A stretch of 64,000 nt of DNA, taken from contig NZ_CP026692.1 in the NCBI RefSeq assembly GCF_002949795.1, positions 6,060,545 to 6,124,544 of the forward strand, written 5' to 3'. This document shows positions 56,528 to 64,000 of this stretch, piece by piece. Position numbers and translations under genes: made by a program. The number at the start of each line of letters is the position of its first letter. The stretch's first letter is position 1. The DNA is from Nostoc sp. 'Lobaria pulmonaria (5183) cyanobiont' (GTDB lineage Bacteria > Cyanobacteriota > Cyanobacteriia > Cyanobacteriales > Nostocaceae). Under the pieces are notes generated by a model. The model made no database searches, was not told the origin of the DNA, and saw nothing but the letters and a program-made list of their open reading frames with translations.

Positions 56528-57511
56528 ATGAAAACAAAGCAAAAAGGAAATAAACCAATAGCCAGTCTTTCTTTAGACTTGGATAATATTTGGTCTTATT
56601 TAAAAAATCAGGGCGCTCCAGGTTGGGAGACTTATCCTTCTTACCTGGATATCGCAGTACCTCGTTTCTTAGATATTCTCCAGCAATGGGATTTGACAAT
56701 CACAGTATTCATTGTCGGTCAGGATGCAGCGCTAGAAAAGAATACCAAAGCAATACAAGCGATCGCTAGTGCCGGTCACGAAATTGGCAACCATTCATTT
56801 TATCACGATCCTTGGCTACATCTGTATTCAGAGAATGAGATTGAAGAAGAGGTGGCGCTCGCCGAAGAACATATCAAACGCGTCACTCATCAACATCCTA
56901 TCGGCTTTCGGGGGCCAGGATACAGTTTTTCTCCAGCAGTCTTGAAAGTTTTAGCACGCCGGGGATACGAATATGATGCTTCGACTTTTCCCACATTTTT
57001 GGGCCCCATAGCACGAGCATACTATTTAATAACTTGTAAATTGAGCAAGGAAGAACGTAAAAAACGGGAAGCACTGTTTGGCGGTTTTAAAGAGGGTTTG
57101 CAGCCTCTAAAACCTTACCAGTGGCAACTAGATAAGAATAAACTGACTGAGATTCCCGTTACCACCATGCCAATTTTTAAAGTGCCAATTCACTTCAGTT
57201 ACATAATGTTTCTGAGTACATTTTCTTCGGAAGTAGCTTTACTCTACCTGCGAATTGCTCTCTGGCTGTGTAAAGTTACACGCGTTCAGCCTTCTCTCCT
57301 ACTCCATCCTACAGACTTTGTAAGTCAAGAAGATGTACCAGAACTCTCATTCTTCCCTGGTATGAGTGTCCCTACCTACAAAAAGCTGGCAATAGTGAAC
57401 AAAAGTTTAGAAATTATATCCAGTCAGTTTAATGTTTTGACTGTTGGACAACACGCTAAATTTGCAGCCGATGGACGTAAACTGCCTGTATTAGTGCCTC
57501 AAAAAAGGTAA
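56528..57511 (+). CDS. Polysaccharide deacetylase (NodB-like) family protein
   Basis: The 327-residue carbohydrate esterase-like protein carries the NodB motif 1 SLDLDN (15-20) and the metal ligands in GHEIGNHSFYH (H84, H89, H93). The conserved arginine is in GFRGPGYSFSPAVLKVLARRG. The C-terminal part (from about 160) with LYLRIALWLCKVTR is longer than in chitin deacetylases. No signal peptide is visible, so it probably acts on a cytoplasmic or lipid-linked sugar. It is monocistronic. Confidence 0.88.
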   Translation: MKTKQKGNKPIASLSLDLDNIWSYLKNQGAPGWETYPSYLDIAVPRFLDILQQWDLTITVFIVGQDAALEKNTKAIQAIASAGHEIGNHSFYHDPWLHLYSENEIEEEVALAEEHIKRVTHQHPIGFRGPGYSFSPAVLKVLARRGYEYDASTFPTFLGPIARAYYLITCKLSKEERKKREALFGGFKEGLQPLKPYQWQLDKNKLTEIPVTTMPIFKVPIHFSYIMFLSTFSSEVALLYLRIALWLCKVTRVQPSLLLHPTDFVSQEDVPELSFFPGMSVPTYKKLAIVNKSLEIISSQFNVLTVGQHAKFAADGRKLPVLVPQKR

Positions 57512-57628
57512 AAATTTCATGTATGCGATTTATTAACAAGAATTTAGAACTCAGGAGTCAGAATTCAGTTGTTGTTGGGGTACAGCATTGCTCATTGGTG
57601 TCAACTTAGGCTAAAAGCCTTTTTCAAA

Positions 57629-57718
57629 TCTCGTTTCCAGGCAGAGGCTGGAAATGCGGCTCCTAGCGGCTCTGCCGCCAGAACGATGAGCATTCCCAGT
57701 CGGAGACTGGGAACGAGA
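57629..57718. repeat. Compound hairpin element (TCTCGTTTCCAG ... CTGGGAACGAGA)
   Basis: The 90-base element has arms TCTCGTTTCCAGGCAGAGGC (left) and GGAGACTGGGAACGAGA (right). Each arm is itself a hairpin (TTTCCAG-GCAGAG-GCTGGAAA; TTCCCAGTC-GGA-GACTGGGAA). The centre is GC-rich (GGCTCCTAGCGGCTCTGCCG). It sits in the 548-base gap before the dynamin gene, which otherwise holds no gene. This pattern is frequent in filamentous cyanobacteria as I remember. Confidence 0.7.
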
Positions 57719-58059
57719 CAATCTAAAAGCTAGTTCTAGGCTGGCTTTCACGCTAAGTTGCAATGAGTATTGCTGTGCCCCTACCGCATGATATATTTAC
57801 GTGAAAATAGCATCTATTGCACAACAAAATCTGATGTGGTGAGACTGGGCGCACTCTTAACAACTGCAAATTGACTGCTACTTCTGCAACCAGGTAGGCT
57901 TTTGGTTTGTAGAATAATCGCTCATTATTAATTTGTACAGTGCGTCAGTCCTAGTAATATCCAGCAGCTAAAGCACAGTGAGATTATCAGCAGTTTTACT
58001 GAACCATCAGAACACTAAATATTACTAATATATACATAAATATTGTCAGGATGCTGAAT

Positions 58060-60492
58060 ATGTCAGATATGCCGCTTCAGTGCAAAAATTTGAAAGAGCA
58101 GGTTGAGTCTATATTACAACTTTTACAACAAGAACCAACACTACGTTCCCAAGATATTACACCTGTGCAAACTTCTTTAAGTAAGGCGATTTCTCCCAAG
58201 TTTGAAATTGTATTTGCAGGTGCTTTTAGTGCTGGAAAATCAATGCTAATCAATGCACTATTAGAAAGGGAATTACTCTACAGTGCAGAGGGACACGCTA
58301 CAGGTACAGAATGCAAAATCGAGTATGCAGAAGTAGATAAAGAACGTGTTATTTTGACGTTTTTAAGTGAAGCAGAAATTCGGGAACAAGCAGTTTCTTT
58401 GTGTCAGCAGCTAGGATTTAAGACTGTAACTAATATTAATCAAACTGATGTAATTAACTTGCTACGTCAAGGTTGCGAAGCTATTATTCAGCAGGAGGGT
58501 GGCGAGAGTAAATCAGAACGTGCAAAACAGGCGAAGGCGTTAATGTTGTTGGTAGAAGGATATATAGCAAACCGCGATCGCATCAACACGGTTAATAATG
58601 CTACATATTCAATGGAGCAATTTAACTTTTCTAATCTCAAGGAAGCTGCTGGATATGCCCGTCGTGGTAGTAATAGTGCCGTATTGAAGCGAATAGAATA
58701 TTACTGCAATCATCCTCTGCTACAAGATGGTAATGTAATTATTGACACACCTGGTATTGATGCGCCAGTAGAGAAAGACGCCCAACTAACTTATGCCAAA
58801 ATTCAACATCCTGATACTTCGGCGGTGGTGTGTGTGCTAAAACCTGCTGCGGCGGGTGAGATGACAAAAGAAGAAACAGAACTTTTGGAATTAATGCGGG
58901 AGAATGGGGGAGTACGCGATCGCGTTTTCTATGTCTTCAACCGCATTGATGAGACTTGGTATAATACTCAGCTACGGCAACGATTAGATGATTTAATTAG
59001 TGGACAATTTGGCAATTCAAGGAAGGTTTATAAAACGAGTGGATTATTAGGATTTTATGGCAGTCAGATTAAACAGACAAGCCAACAAGATAGATTTGGT
59101 TTAGATTCTGTTTTTGCAGAAAGTATTAAGGGTTTAGATGGTAAAGAAGAAACACCACAATTTGTCTATGCGTTTAACAACTACTGTGTAAATTCAGGAA
59201 AGCTATCTTCCACTAAATTCCGTGTCTCTGTTAATGGCTTTGAAACCCCAAATCAAAATTATGTGCGGATTCTAGGAGATTGGGGAAATGAAATTATAGA
59301 ACAGCTAATTAAAGATAGTGGGACTGAGGAATTTCGCACAGCAATTACTCGCTATCTTACACAAGAAAAGCGTCCCCAATTATTTAAAAATCTTGCTGAT
59401 GATTTGGAAGATATTTGTATTAAACTGAAAAAACATTATCAGAGCGTCCAACGCGATTTAGATAGTCAGCCCCAAGAAATTGAGACGATGAAGGCGCAAG
59501 AGTTGCAACGCCTAAATCAGCAACTCCAGCAAATTGGTAGAGACTTTAATGAGGATATCACAGAACAAGTTAACCAAATAATTAATAATTCTTGTGATGC
59601 TTTTGAAGCAGATTTTAAGCAATTGCAATCACGAATGATTCGCCGTCTAGATGAATTGCTAGATAGTTTTTCTGTGGCTTCTGCTTATCAACGTGCAACA
59701 ATTAGCCATCCTCGCAATGCTACCGCACCTTTAATTGCTATTTTAGTAGAGGCATTTTATTACTTAGCAAATCAATTAGAAGATATTTTGGTTGAATCTT
59801 CTCAGCAAGTAGTTGCGAATTATTTCCAGCGATTGATTGAAAAGATTCGCAAGTCAGAATATTATCGCCAGTTGTATCGTTTATTAGATAATGATGGTGG
59901 AATTGAACAAGAAATAAGAACTGTAGAAAAAGTAGTTACTCAAGCATTAGTGAGTGCAGCTAGTGTAGAGTGCGATCGCTTCGTGCGAGAAAGTCCGAGA
60001 TTTTATGATGAAGGCACTTTTTCTATATATCAATTTCGCCAGACTTTATCACAAACTTCTCAAGGTTATGACGCTGAAAGTATCGTGGAAGCAGAACCAG
60101 CCATTAGGCAATTATTGAAGTTAGATTTTGAGCCAAAGGTTTCCCACACTATTCGGAAATCTTTCCGTCAAACCATTAATCAAACACTCAAAACTCAATT
60201 GATACCAATGGCAAATCAGCAAGCAGATGAAATTTTGCAGCAATACCCACAGGCGCGTGCTTATTTAGAGAAAACATTAGAACAAGAAGCTGAAGAAAAA
60301 ATTGCGAAAAATCGCCGATTATTGGGTGTTGTTGAAGAAAATATTGCAACATATAATTCAGCAGCTTCTAGTATCAATAGTTGTTTACAAGCAATTAAAT
60401 TATATGACCATTTATTGCCTGTAATTGGTGATTCCTTTGCTCCTGATGGGAAGTTTATCAATAATGAATTTTTGGTTTTAAATATGGTATAA
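58060..60492 (+). CDS. Bacterial dynamin-like GTPase
   Basis: This large GTPase of 810 residues has a dynamin-type G domain near the N-terminus. G1 is GAFSAGKS (57-64, counted from the upstream ATG at 58051), G2 threonines lie in GHATGTE (81-87), G3 is DTPG (232-235) and G4 NRID (297-300). Long helical regions follow (about 440-560 and 600-780, stalk-like), including a short hydrophobic patch ATAPLIAILVEAFYYLANQL that could be a membrane-binding paddle. Such proteins remodel membranes; Nostoc punctiforme BDLP is the structural reference. The ATG at 58060 fits the AGG-N9 spacing. A KGK gene follows. Confidence 0.9.
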   Translation: MSDMPLQCKNLKEQVESILQLLQQEPTLRSQDITPVQTSLSKAISPKFEIVFAGAFSAGKSMLINALLERELLYSAEGHATGTECKIEYAEVDKERVILTFLSEAEIREQAVSLCQQLGFKTVTNINQTDVINLLRQGCEAIIQQEGGESKSERAKQAKALMLLVEGYIANRDRINTVNNATYSMEQFNFSNLKEAAGYARRGSNSAVLKRIEYYCNHPLLQDGNVIIDTPGIDAPVEKDAQLTYAKIQHPDTSAVVCVLKPAAAGEMTKEETELLELMRENGGVRDRVFYVFNRIDETWYNTQLRQRLDDLISGQFGNSRKVYKTSGLLGFYGSQIKQTSQQDRFGLDSVFAESIKGLDGKEETPQFVYAFNNYCVNSGKLSSTKFRVSVNGFETPNQNYVRILGDWGNEIIEQLIKDSGTEEFRTAITRYLTQEKRPQLFKNLADDLEDICIKLKKHYQSVQRDLDSQPQEIETMKAQELQRLNQQLQQIGRDFNEDITEQVNQIINNSCDAFEADFKQLQSRMIRRLDELLDSFSVASAYQRATISHPRNATAPLIAILVEAFYYLANQLEDILVESSQQVVANYFQRLIEKIRKSEYYRQLYRLLDNDGGIEQEIRTVEKVVTQALVSAASVECDRFVRESPRFYDEGTFSIYQFRQTLSQTSQGYDAESIVEAEPAIRQLLKLDFEPKVSHTIRKSFRQTINQTLKTQLIPMANQQADEILQQYPQARAYLEKTLEQEAEEKIAKNRRLLGVVEENIATYNSAASSINSCLQAIKLYDHLLPVIGDSFAPDGKFINNEFLVLNMV

Positions 60493-60532
60493 GAGGTTTA
60501 ATTTTAATCTCAATCTTTGAGATAGTTGTAGC

Positions 60533-60558
60533 TTAGTGAGTGCCTTAGCACTCACTAA
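60533..60558 (+). terminator. Terminator-like hairpin after the dynamin gene
   Basis: TTAGTGAGTGC and GCACTCACTAA form a perfect 11-bp stem with loop CTTA, followed after six bases by TTTTTT. It lies 41 bases past the dynamin stop and before the KGK gene. Confidence 0.7.
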
Positions 60559-60604
60559 TTACAGTTTTTTGTAAAGTAGAAATATTTAAGATATTGAGGT
60601 TGAT

Positions 60605-60985
60605 ATGGGAGATAGATTTAAGCCAATAGAGTGTAACAATGGTGATGTTTTAGACTTCGGAGACAATACATATAAAATTGGTAAATTTAAACAAGCAATC
60701 GATACCTCGTTTAACCCCACGATAGAATATAAATTGAATCAAGAATTAAGTAGCAAAGGAATACATATAAAAGAGTCTCCGAATGGGAATTGGTTTCATA
60801 AGGGTATCGATTGTGAAATTTTAACACTAGGTTCTCAAAGCTGGAAAAAGGGGAAAGTGAAAATTAAGATAAGCGTTGAATTTTATATTGAAGAAGAAGA
60901 TATAGAAATAACTAATAGCAAAAATTCAGAAATCACTGAACCAGAATCCCCTCTTGATGATCTTCGCCGCATGATTCATGAGTAA
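60605..60985 (+). CDS. KGK domain-containing protein
   Basis: This 126-residue protein of the cyanobacterial KGK family is named for the WKKGKVKIKISVEF motif near residues 80-95. The N-terminal CNNGDVLDFGDNTYKIGKFK is also typical. The fold and function are unknown. An acidic tail (EEEDIEITNSKNSEITEPES) ends the chain. It follows the dynamin-like gene in the same direction; the hairpin in between may separate the transcripts, so a functional link is only possible. Confidence 0.85.
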   Translation: MGDRFKPIECNNGDVLDFGDNTYKIGKFKQAIDTSFNPTIEYKLNQELSSKGIHIKESPNGNWFHKGIDCEILTLGSQSWKKGKVKIKISVEFYIEEEDIEITNSKNSEITEPESPLDDLRRMIHE

Positions 60986-61047
60986 AATTAGTCAACAATA
61001 ATTTACATATCGCAATTCTATTTTATTTGTGAAAATTCGCGGTATTC

Positions 61048-61081
61048 AGATCCCCGACTTCGTAAAAGTTGTCGGGGATCT
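61048..61081 (+). terminator. Rho-independent terminator
   Basis: AGATCCCCGAC and GTCGGGGATCT form a perfect 11-bp GC-rich stem with a 12-base loop, followed by AACTTTTTA. It lies 62 bases after the KGK stop. Confidence 0.88.
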
Positions 61082-61148
61082 AACTTTTTATGAATGATTT
61101 AGGCTTGCTATAACCTATTAAAATTCGTCACTATCCCAATCAATAGTT

Positions 61149-62171
61149 ATGCTTATCAAGCGTCGGCAATTTCTCACAACTTGTGGACTAGCTACCATAG
61201 CCACCCAGATACCAGCATTTACTGCTGAAGGTGAACTCGCAAATACCATCCGTAAGCCGCCCCACCTGCAAGTAGGTGATACTGTAGGATTGATCTCCCC
61301 TGCGGGTATCGTTGACGCTAAAGATATCGAAGCAGCGCAACAATCACTTTCACAATTAGGGTTAAAAGTCAAGCGGGGGAAGCATATTTTAGATCGTTAC
61401 GGCTATTTAGCGGGGAAAGATGCCGATCGCGCTCAGGATGTAAACTTGATGTTTAGCGATCGCTCCATCAAAGCAATTATCCCCATGCGTGGTGGTTGGG
61501 GTTGTAATCGCATTTTACCCCTACTCAACTACTCCCTAATCCGCTCCCATCCGAAAATTATCATCGGTTACAGCGATATTACGACGCTGTTATTGGCAAT
61601 TAATGCCCGTAGTCAAATGATTACTTTTCATGGGCCAGTTGCGACATCTAACTGGAATCAATTTACAGTCGATTACTTCAAACGCATCCTATTTAATGCT
61701 GAAGCTGTAAGTATGCAAAATCTCAACCCTAGCGAAGTGCGGGTGGAAATAATAGCACCGGGAAAGGCGAGGGGTAAACTTGTAGGTGGAAACTTATCAG
61801 TTTTATCAGCGATGGTAGGTTCACCTTACCTACCTTCTTGGAACAAAAGCATCCTGTTTGTGGAAGAAGTTGGCGAGGATGTTTATCGTATAGATAGGAT
61901 GCTGACGCAGTTAAAAACTGCTGGGATACTTAATCAAATTGCTGGCTTTATCTTTGGGCAATGCACTAAATGTAGTCTTAGGGATGAACCATCGTTTACA
62001 TTAATGCAAGTATTGCAACAACACATACTTCCTTTAGGTATTCCTGCTTGGTATGGTTCAATGATTGGTCATATTAAGGATAAATTTACCTTGCCAATCG
62101 GTGTGGAAGTGGAAATAAATGCTGAACTTGGGACAATACGAATGTTAGAGGCGGCTGTTAGTCTTGTGTGA
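61149..62171 (+). CDS. S66 family LD-carboxypeptidase/MccF-like serine peptidase
   Basis: The 340-residue protein has an N-terminal twin-arginine-like signal (KRRQFLTTCGLATIATQ, ending near ATAEG). The S66 hydrolase has the nucleophile S142 in IIGYSDITTLL, the glutamate in FVEEVGEDVYRID (E239/E240) and H308 in SMIGHIKDKF. MRGGWGCNRILPLL is a family hallmark. LD-carboxypeptidases trim the D-Ala from peptidoglycan tetrapeptides; MccF relatives cleave microcin C. Export through Tat would put it in the periplasm, unlike cytoplasmic LdcA. Confidence 0.9.
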   Translation: MLIKRRQFLTTCGLATIATQIPAFTAEGELANTIRKPPHLQVGDTVGLISPAGIVDAKDIEAAQQSLSQLGLKVKRGKHILDRYGYLAGKDADRAQDVNLMFSDRSIKAIIPMRGGWGCNRILPLLNYSLIRSHPKIIIGYSDITTLLLAINARSQMITFHGPVATSNWNQFTVDYFKRILFNAEAVSMQNLNPSEVRVEIIAPGKARGKLVGGNLSVLSAMVGSPYLPSWNKSILFVEEVGEDVYRIDRMLTQLKTAGILNQIAGFIFGQCTKCSLRDEPSFTLMQVLQQHILPLGIPAWYGSMIGHIKDKFTLPIGVEVEINAELGTIRMLEAAVSLV

Positions 62172-62224
62172 AGAATGCAAGAGGTTAGAATAGTAAAAAT
62201 AGTGACTCACATTTTATCTAATAT

Positions 62225-62252
62225 GTAGGGGCAATTCATGAATTGCCCCTAC
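62225..62252. repeat. Perfect palindrome GTAGGGGCAATTC/GAATTGCCCCTAC
   Basis: GTAGGGGCAATTCA and TGAATTGCCCCTAC make a perfect 28-base palindrome, followed by GGTAAATCAAGGC and later GCCTAAGTCCTAA. The same arms and tail occur in the MITE-like element at 28722-28863. It probably is a shortened copy lacking one terminal repeat. Confidence 0.75.
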
Positions 62253-62367
62253 GGTAAATCAAGGCTTTCACTGCCTTTTTGCCTAAGTCCTAATTATCTA
62301 TGGGGGAATGCTTTATTTTTTGCAAGTCCCCTAACACCCCTTAAGGAATGTCTAACTTATCACCATT

Positions 62368-63321
62368 TCATAGTGTGTCAGTGTTTACAGAGGTGGTTCG
62401 ATCAATAATCTCTACTGGGAGTGATTGGGGTGAGTGAGTTTCAACACTTTTCCTCAAGCCAACATCTTCAGTTTTCACCTGCTTATTATCTGCAACCAGC
62501 CGTTCATCTAATCCTACGCCTTGATTACTAGCTGATTTGACCTCTTGGGCTGCACCCTTTACTGCATTCGCTGTATCTTTTGCTGCATCTTTGAAAGCTG
62601 GTTTGGCTTCCTCAACTGTCTCTTTAACAGAGTCCGCTACATTTTTAACGGCTGGTTTGACCTCTTGGGCTGCACCCTTTACTGCATTCGCTGTATCTTT
62701 TGCTGCATCTTTGAAAGCTGGTTTGACTTCCTCAACTGTCTCTTTAACAGAGTCCGCTACATTTTTAACGGCTGGTTTGACCTCTTGGGCTGCACCCTTT
62801 ACTGCATTCGCTGTATCTTTTGCTGCATCTTTGAAAGCTGGTTTAACTTCCTCAACTGTCTCCTTAACAGCGTCCGCTACATTTTTAACAGCTGGTTTGA
62901 CCTCTTGGGCTGCACCCTTAATTGCATCAACTACAGCTGGCTTGGTTTCCTCAACTGTCTCCTTAACTGCCTCTACTACATCAACAACGGATGGCTTCAC
63001 GGCTTGTGCTGTATCTTTGGCTACTTCTGTTACCTCTTCTACAGAGTGGTTAACAGTCTCAGCTATACTCTTTGCTGCATCTACTATACCTTCAACAGAA
63101 TCGTGAACAGCTTCAGATGTACCCTTGCCAGCCAAAGCGCCTGCTACCGCGCCCGCGACAGCACCAAATACACCTCCAACTCGACCACCAACTATACCAC
63201 CAATCGCTGCACCAGCTATACCAGCACCAATGCCTGATCCTGAAGATTGAGCATCGGTTTGCTCTTGATCGGGGTCGGTATTTTCGTCATACTTATCTGC
63301 TTGTTGCTTATTCTGAGTCAT
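62368..63321 (-). CDS. Glycine-zipper and LEA-like repeat protein
   Basis: The protein has 317 residues from the ATG at 63321, which follows AAGGAGACGATGATC; a longer frame to 63408 lacks a site. After a polar N-terminus comes a glycine-zipper segment (about 28-65, GIGAGIAGAAIGGIVGGRVG) that could insert in or pack on membranes. Long amphipathic helical repeats follow, with three near-identical 40-residue units (VKETVEEVKPAFKDAAKDTA then NAVKGAAQEVKPAVKNVADS) and older degenerate ones before. The pattern resembles LEA-type desiccation proteins and apolipoprotein-like coils. A role in stress is inferred only. Confidence 0.82.
   Translation of the reverse strand: MTQNKQQADKYDENTDPDQEQTDAQSSGSGIGAGIAGAAIGGIVGGRVGGVFGAVAGAVAGALAGKGTSEAVHDSVEGIVDAAKSIAETVNHSVEEVTEVAKDTAQAVKPSVVDVVEAVKETVEETKPAVVDAIKGAAQEVKPAVKNVADAVKETVEEVKPAFKDAAKDTANAVKGAAQEVKPAVKNVADSVKETVEEVKPAFKDAAKDTANAVKGAAQEVKPAVKNVADSVKETVEEAKPAFKDAAKDTANAVKGAAQEVKSASNQGVGLDERLVADNKQVKTEDVGLRKSVETHSPQSLPVEIIDRTTSVNTDTL
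62538..62930. repeat. Three 120-bp direct repeats within the LEA-like gene
   Basis: Bases 62538-62657, 62658-62777 and 62778-62897 are almost identical (only a few substitutions, for example TTGGCTTCC, TTGACTTCC and TTAACTTCC). They are followed by a partial unit to about 62930. The 40-codon period keeps the frame. Such high identity implies recent expansion or gene conversion. Confidence 0.92.
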
Positions 63322-63577
63322 GATCATCGTCTCCTTTATATTTGCAGCGTCCAGACAAAGGACTATGTGTATCAAGTGGGAGCAACGCGTAAAAGTGAGA
63401 AGCAACAAATAATGTCACTTTAATGTCACTTTAAAAACTTTTTCAAGCTGATAGCATCAGTAAAAACACTAAAAAAACGGTAATTTTGCCCTGTTTCCTA
63501 TCAATAAACCAATTTTATTCATAGGAAAAATCAAATCTCACAAAATCACGTTGCTCCCGTATCAAGTTTGGGAATGC
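63322..63577. other. Spacer between two minus-strand genes
   Basis: This AT-rich spacer of 256 bases contains ATGTCACTTTAATGTCACTTT, a short direct repeat near 63412-63432. I see no gene or hairpin in it. Confidence 0.5.
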
Positions 63578-64000
63578 TTACTTATGACGACCAAACCATT
63601 TAGAGGCGATCGCTCCTAAAGCTGCTCCGACGACTGGATTACTGAGAAACTTAAGAATCACTGGTTGTTCAGCAATCACTTCGTGGAAGATGTCAGGATG
63701 GCTATGATATGTGAAAGATGCCAGCTTGCTCAGGTCATCTGCACTTATGTGGTTAGGGTTGTGGGTAGAAAGTCCCAAATCTCGCTCCAGATGGCGCTCG
63801 TCTAGACCTCTTTGCTTTAAGTGCTTGAAAAATGCCCGTGCAACATCATCCCGTTCGTTAGGCTTAATCTGAGCGATCGCTTTTTGGAGTTCTGGCTCCA
63901 GCTGGCTTGGTGGAATGCTGTTATGGTTGAAAGATTGACTAAATAATTGCCGACGTTGATCGTGAGATGAGCGCTGGGCAAAATCGTCAAAATTTTGGTA
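63578..64000 (-). CDS. Hypothetical protein, N-terminus beyond the window
   Basis: The minus-strand frame is open from the window end (64000) to the stop at 63578, 140 codons. It is therefore a partial gene rather than the 66-codon piece with an internal TTG start. Visible parts are NFDDFAQRSSHDQRRQLFSQ, LEPELQKAIAQIKPNERDDV, ARAFFKHLKQRGLDERHL, SADDLSKLASFTYHSHPDIF and a hydrophobic, glycine-rich end FLSNPVVGAALGAIASKWFG. I recall similar cyanobacterial proteins of unknown function. It could be associated with the preceding LEA-like gene, which it precedes in transcription direction. Confidence 0.75.
   Translation of the reverse strand, partial: YQNFDDFAQRSSHDQRRQLFSQSFNHNSIPPSQLEPELQKAIAQIKPNERDDVARAFFKHLKQRGLDERHLERDLGLSTHNPNHISADDLSKLASFTYHSHPDIFHEVIAEQPVILKFLSNPVVGAALGAIASKWFGRHK

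Noticed and set aside
62545..63237. Long plus-strand open frames (up to 230 codons) opposite the LEA-like gene
   Set aside because: They arise because the 120-bp repeats keep all frames open. Composition (strings of Cys, Phe, Ile) is not protein-like, and the minus-strand gene has the ribosome-binding site and amphipathic pattern.
1..64000. tRNA, rRNA, tmRNA or riboswitch genes
   Set aside because: By eye I found no T-arm motif with a matching acceptor stem, nor any known riboswitch core. A covariance-model scan would be decisive; a hit would overturn this.

Overview
The window looks like chromosomal DNA of a filamentous, nitrogen-fixing (probably heterocyst-forming) cyanobacterium of the Nostoc/Anabaena group. 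The evidence is the many HIP1 sites (GCGATCGC), a nifP / nifV-nifZ-nifT accessory cluster, cyanobacteria-restricted families (IctB, cyanoexosortase, KGK domain, DUF2949, CYP38-like lumenal cyclophilin, MEKHLA), and abundant heptanucleotide tandem repeats and small dispersed hairpin repeats. Species cannot be fixed from the sequence alone.

Layout. 1-5.0 kb: a NarL-type response regulator with the start of a membrane protein behind it, era, pfkA, a truncated VapC remnant and an AstE/AspA-like zinc hydrolase. 5.2-8 kb: repeat-rich accessory DNA with a duplicated antitoxin gene, one PIN toxin and a small unknown gene, then a histidine phosphatase. 8.6-12.5 kb: CsbD, an unusual 19-residue-repeat protein, uvrB and a Uma2 gene wedged against uvrB. 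12.6-16.3 kb: a VapBC-type pair, a TPR protein, a MEKHLA protein and two tandem rhomboid proteases. 16.3-23.5 kb: an exopolysaccharide/protein-sorting locus on the minus strand (Wzc-like co-polymerase/BY-kinase, Wza-like export protein with a duplicated domain, cyanoexosortase-associated protein, cyanoexosortase, DegT-type sugar aminotransferase). 24-30.9 kb: a degenerate GAF histidine kinase, ictB, a WGxxGxxG secreted protein, smpB, a second NarL-type regulator, a low-Mr phosphatase and YbaB. 31-43.4 kb: housekeeping genes (murC-murB, nadD, gap2, thiL, lumenal cyclophilin, efp-accB, ArsR regulator, GerMN protein, proS). 43.5-49.1 kb: an accessory island with a GC-rich repeat mosaic, a nonsense-mutated Uma2 gene, an acyltransferase, a GNAT/unknown gene pair, another Uma2 gene and a PD-(D/E)XK nuclease. 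49.2-53.4 kb: a 2Fe-2S protein and the nif accessory cluster. 54.2-64 kb: Uma2, a 21-bp tandem array, a polysaccharide deacetylase, a dynamin-like GTPase with a KGK protein, an S66 peptidase, a glycine-zipper/LEA-like protein with three 120-bp repeats, and a gene cut by the window end.

Functionally the clearest ensembles are the nif accessory cluster (homocitrate synthesis, serine acetylation for cysteine supply, P-cluster/cofactor accessory proteins), the exopolysaccharide-exosortase locus, the murC-murB pair and efp-accB. The most interesting unexplained signals are structural. Five Uma2-family genes lie in 64 kb, three of them next to duplicated or leftover flanking sequence. Dispersed repeats repeatedly supply the last codons or stop codons of genes. 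A family of ATTAAT-centred hairpins keeps its stem by compensatory change. The era upstream region is duplicated. A 19-residue-repeat protein and several very small genes have no obvious known role.
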